Shown here: piece after piece, positions 61,748 through 64,000 of the stretch
How the letters are laid out: every line of letters begins with the position of its first letter
How positions within the stretch are numbered: the stretch's first letter is position 1
Source: Candidatus Heimdallarchaeota archaeon
GTDB taxonomy: Archaea > Asgardarchaeota > Heimdallarchaeia > Heimdallarchaeales > Kariarchaeaceae
DNA: 64,000 nucleotides
Assembly (NCBI GenBank): GCA_030149205.1
Contig: JASBSB010000006.1
Coordinates: forward strand, 372,001-436,000
Direction of reading: 5' to 3'
Program-made: the position numbers and the translations under genes
Notes under the pieces: model-generated
Told to the model about the DNA's origin: nothing
The model's database searches: none
What the model saw: the letters and a program-made list of their open reading frames with translations, nothing else

Positions 61748-62986
61748 TCACCTATCCCTAAAGAGGTTCATTGGAGAAACTCTCAATGCCTTCCATGTAA
61801 CGATCAGTATTCCAATGAGTGTAAATAAGACCACTATCAAGAATGATGCTAGTATCGATTCCCATCTTAATAAAGCTGATGTTCTGAAATTCCCAAGATC
61901 CTGAAGGCTTAAATAAATTAAGATCCCATTAACACTTAATATACCGACTATAAAACCAGAAAGAGATGTTGTGAGTATCTCACCAATAAGTGCTAATCGA
62001 ATTGCATTATTTGAATAACCCATAGCTTTGAGAATCGCAACCTCTCTGCTTCTAAGTCTGGAAAGCAGATATGAATACATTGCAACGAGCACAGCACCTC
62101 CAATTAAACCGTAGAAGAAGGAAGAAAGATCTAGATTACTCTTTTCCTTCTTTTCTCTAATGGTGGACTGGGCTACTTGAACCCACTTCCCGAATTGGCT
62201 TGGTTGATTTAGAATAGTATCTGTTATCTTCTGTTTCAAATCAGCAACATGATCATAATCAGATGAGCTTGGAATTATTGGATTTTGGGTTTTCACAGTA
62301 ATTGATGCAGAATACACATACACATTTGATGCACTTATACCGAAGGCTGCTATTAGCTTATCAAACCCAAAATCAGGTACAAACACCCATAAACTGTTCC
62401 TTTTACCACTTCCAAACTTAGCCCCATCAAATAGGCCAGAAACTGTAAAGGACACTTTAGGAACTGCATTTGTTGCATTGGGGGGGGTGTCCCAAACGCT
62501 AAATTTACTTCCTACTGCCACAGTGGAAGAGATAAAGACACCATTAGACTGTTGAACCTGAACATCCCCATATGGGATCAACGCTTGGTTGGTTGATGAT
62601 GGAAAACTACCATCAATCACCAGAGAAGGATTAATCCAGGGATTTAACCAAGGGTTACTTAAATTCAGACTGAAAATTCTAAGATTGTTCCCAACATCGA
62701 AATATCTATACAAGACTGCATCCTGAATTGAGTAATTTACTTTCAGTACCCTAACTGCATCGATTAATTTGTTCCCTTCTGCTTGAGTCACTCCATAGGT
62801 TGTTGATTGTGTTAGGAACATACCTCTCTGATCCAAATAATTTGTGGTAACGTAAGAATCTAAGGTATTCACAAAAAAGGCCACAAACGTAGCAGTGAGA
62901 CCAAACATAAGTAGAAAAACAATAAATCTTCTTTTATTTCGTGTGGTGAACCTGATAGATCGACGAAATACTCTGAGATTTCCCAT
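61748..62986 (-). CDS. ABC transporter permease (FtsX/MacB type)
   Basis: RLRSREVAILKAMGYSNNAIRLALIGEILTTSLSG; 4-TM architecture. Confidence 0.85.
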   Translation of the reverse strand: MGNLRVFRRSIRFTTRNKRRFIVFLLMFGLTATFVAFFVNTLDSYVTTNYLDQRGMFLTQSTTYGVTQAEGNKLIDAVRVLKVNYSIQDAVLYRYFDVGNNLRIFSLNLSNPWLNPWINPSLVIDGSFPSSTNQALIPYGDVQVQQSNGVFISSTVAVGSKFSVWDTPPNATNAVPKVSFTVSGLFDGAKFGSGKRNSLWVFVPDFGFDKLIAAFGISASNVYVYSASITVKTQNPIIPSSSDYDHVADLKQKITDTILNQPSQFGKWVQVAQSTIREKKEKSNLDLSSFFYGLIGGAVLVAMYSYLLSRLRSREVAILKAMGYSNNAIRLALIGEILTTSLSGFIVGILSVNGILIYLSLQDLGNFRTSALLRWESILASFLIVVLFTLIGILIVTWKALRVSPMNLFRDR

Positions 62987-63220
62987 CTTATACTCAAAAT
63001 TGATAAGAAGTTAAAAAGTTTTAACTTTCCATTTAAAAAAAAACATAGTTTATACGCATTGCTTACCCTTTTATTACATTATCTTCCATAAGGTTAAACG
63101 AAATAATTCAAATATAATGTAACAAATTTTTACGAAATCTGATAATTTCTTAGCATAATTTATATAGTTAAAATAAAACTTCAAATTAGCTTTAAAAAAA
63201 ATAGCAAAGGTGTCAGAATT

Positions 63221-63949
63221 ATGTTTATAAAAAACGTAGTAAAATTTCTATTGGGATTAACTATATTTGCAGTTATATCCCTATTGTATGCATTGTTTAG
63301 TTCTCCTGGTGGATTTAAAATGGGGGGAATGCAGACCAGTACGTTTGACCTTTCAAAATGGTCTATTGTTCAATTCAGCTTATTTTCAATACAATTCGGT
63401 CTTGTTGTATTCTTAGTGATTTTATATTTTGGGTTTGCACGAAAATCTCTTGAAAATGAAGTCCCAGAAGAGACCCACAAAAAGATCGAAGTGTTTGAGA
63501 AAAAATATTTTTGGATCGCAATAAGCATTTTATTAGTTATGCTGCTTCTAACTGTCGCTATACCTCTCACGACAAATCAACTTGCACAGGCCAGAGATAA
63601 TAGAACCAGAATTAGCTCATCGGATACTCTAATATACGCTCATGCGTTTCAGTTTGGGTTTGAATTTAAGACCAATGGAACTGGTTCAGTAACGAATAAC
63701 ACATGGATGCCCACATTGACATTAATTAAGGATAAACTCTATGAATTTGTTCTGTTTACCTCAGATACAACCCACGGGTTTGGAGTGTACTCACCACAGA
63801 ACTTGCTTGTAGACCAATCACAAATTGTCCCTGGATATAACACGCACTTCCTGATGAAATTTACTGAGACAGGAGTATATACAATTAGATGTATGGAATA
63901 TTGTGGAGCAGGGCATCAAATTATGGAAACCACAATCACAGTGGCTTGA
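63221..63949 (+). CDS. Cytochrome c oxidase subunit II (CuA domain)
   Basis: TSDTTHGFGVYSP..GVYTIRCMEYCGAGHQIMETTI has the CuA ligand set (H, C-x3-C, H, M). Confidence 0.88.
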   Translation: MFIKNVVKFLLGLTIFAVISLLYALFSSPGGFKMGGMQTSTFDLSKWSIVQFSLFSIQFGLVVFLVILYFGFARKSLENEVPEETHKKIEVFEKKYFWIAISILLVMLLLTVAIPLTTNQLAQARDNRTRISSSDTLIYAHAFQFGFEFKTNGTGSVTNNTWMPTLTLIKDKLYEFVLFTSDTTHGFGVYSPQNLLVDQSQIVPGYNTHFLMKFTETGVYTIRCMEYCGAGHQIMETTITVA

Positions 63950-63959
63950 GGTGAACAAT

Positions 63960-64000
63960 ATGGAAGAAAAAGATTTTATTAAAGAAGCAAAAGAATTATC
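63960..64000 (+). CDS. Start of next CDS (truncated by window), possibly another oxidase subunit
   Basis: ATG at 63960: MEEKDFIKEAKEL..., just after coxII. Confidence 0.5.
   Translation, partial: MEEKDFIKEAKEL

Noticed and set aside
1-64000. CRISPR arrays, prophage or restriction/defence islands
   Set aside because: No regularly spaced repeats and no phage structural or defence-gene signatures seen by eye

Overview
AT-rich archaeal chromosomal window. Gene content (uL3-uL4-uL23-uL2, eL20/LX, prefoldin, FtsY, DtdA, archaeal CoaD and NadM, e-MtaB-like methylthiotransferase, RNB exoribonuclease, LRR protein, CuA-type CoxII) suggests an Asgard, perhaps Heimdallarchaeia-like, genome; that placement is inference. 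Most of the window is ordinary housekeeping and transport genes. The most striking observation is an intergenic RNA gene at about 5448-5570 (minus strand). It carries all conserved 5S rRNA segments but in circularly permuted order: the 3' half comes first, the usual 5'/3' ends are closed by a short CUUGA loop on helix I, and the new ends lie at the bulged As of helix III. The leader and trailer can form a bulge-helix-bulge (BHB)-like motif that would allow splicing-endonuclease circularisation. Other notable items: a tRNA-Gly(GCC) with two BHB introns (37/38 and T-loop 59/60); a tRNA-Thr(TGT) with a 12-nt intron; an apparent AUU start for uL3 that adds 49 conserved residues missed by the ORF track; a chimeric pseudogene scar at 26379-26601 joining copies of two genes present in the window at a 12-bp shared sequence; a LonB-like ATPase with an apparently degenerate protease domain next to three exported proteins; a frameshift separating a membrane protein from a zinc ribbon; and an IS with 12-bp inverted repeats at the window edge. 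No CRISPR array or recognisable prophage was seen.
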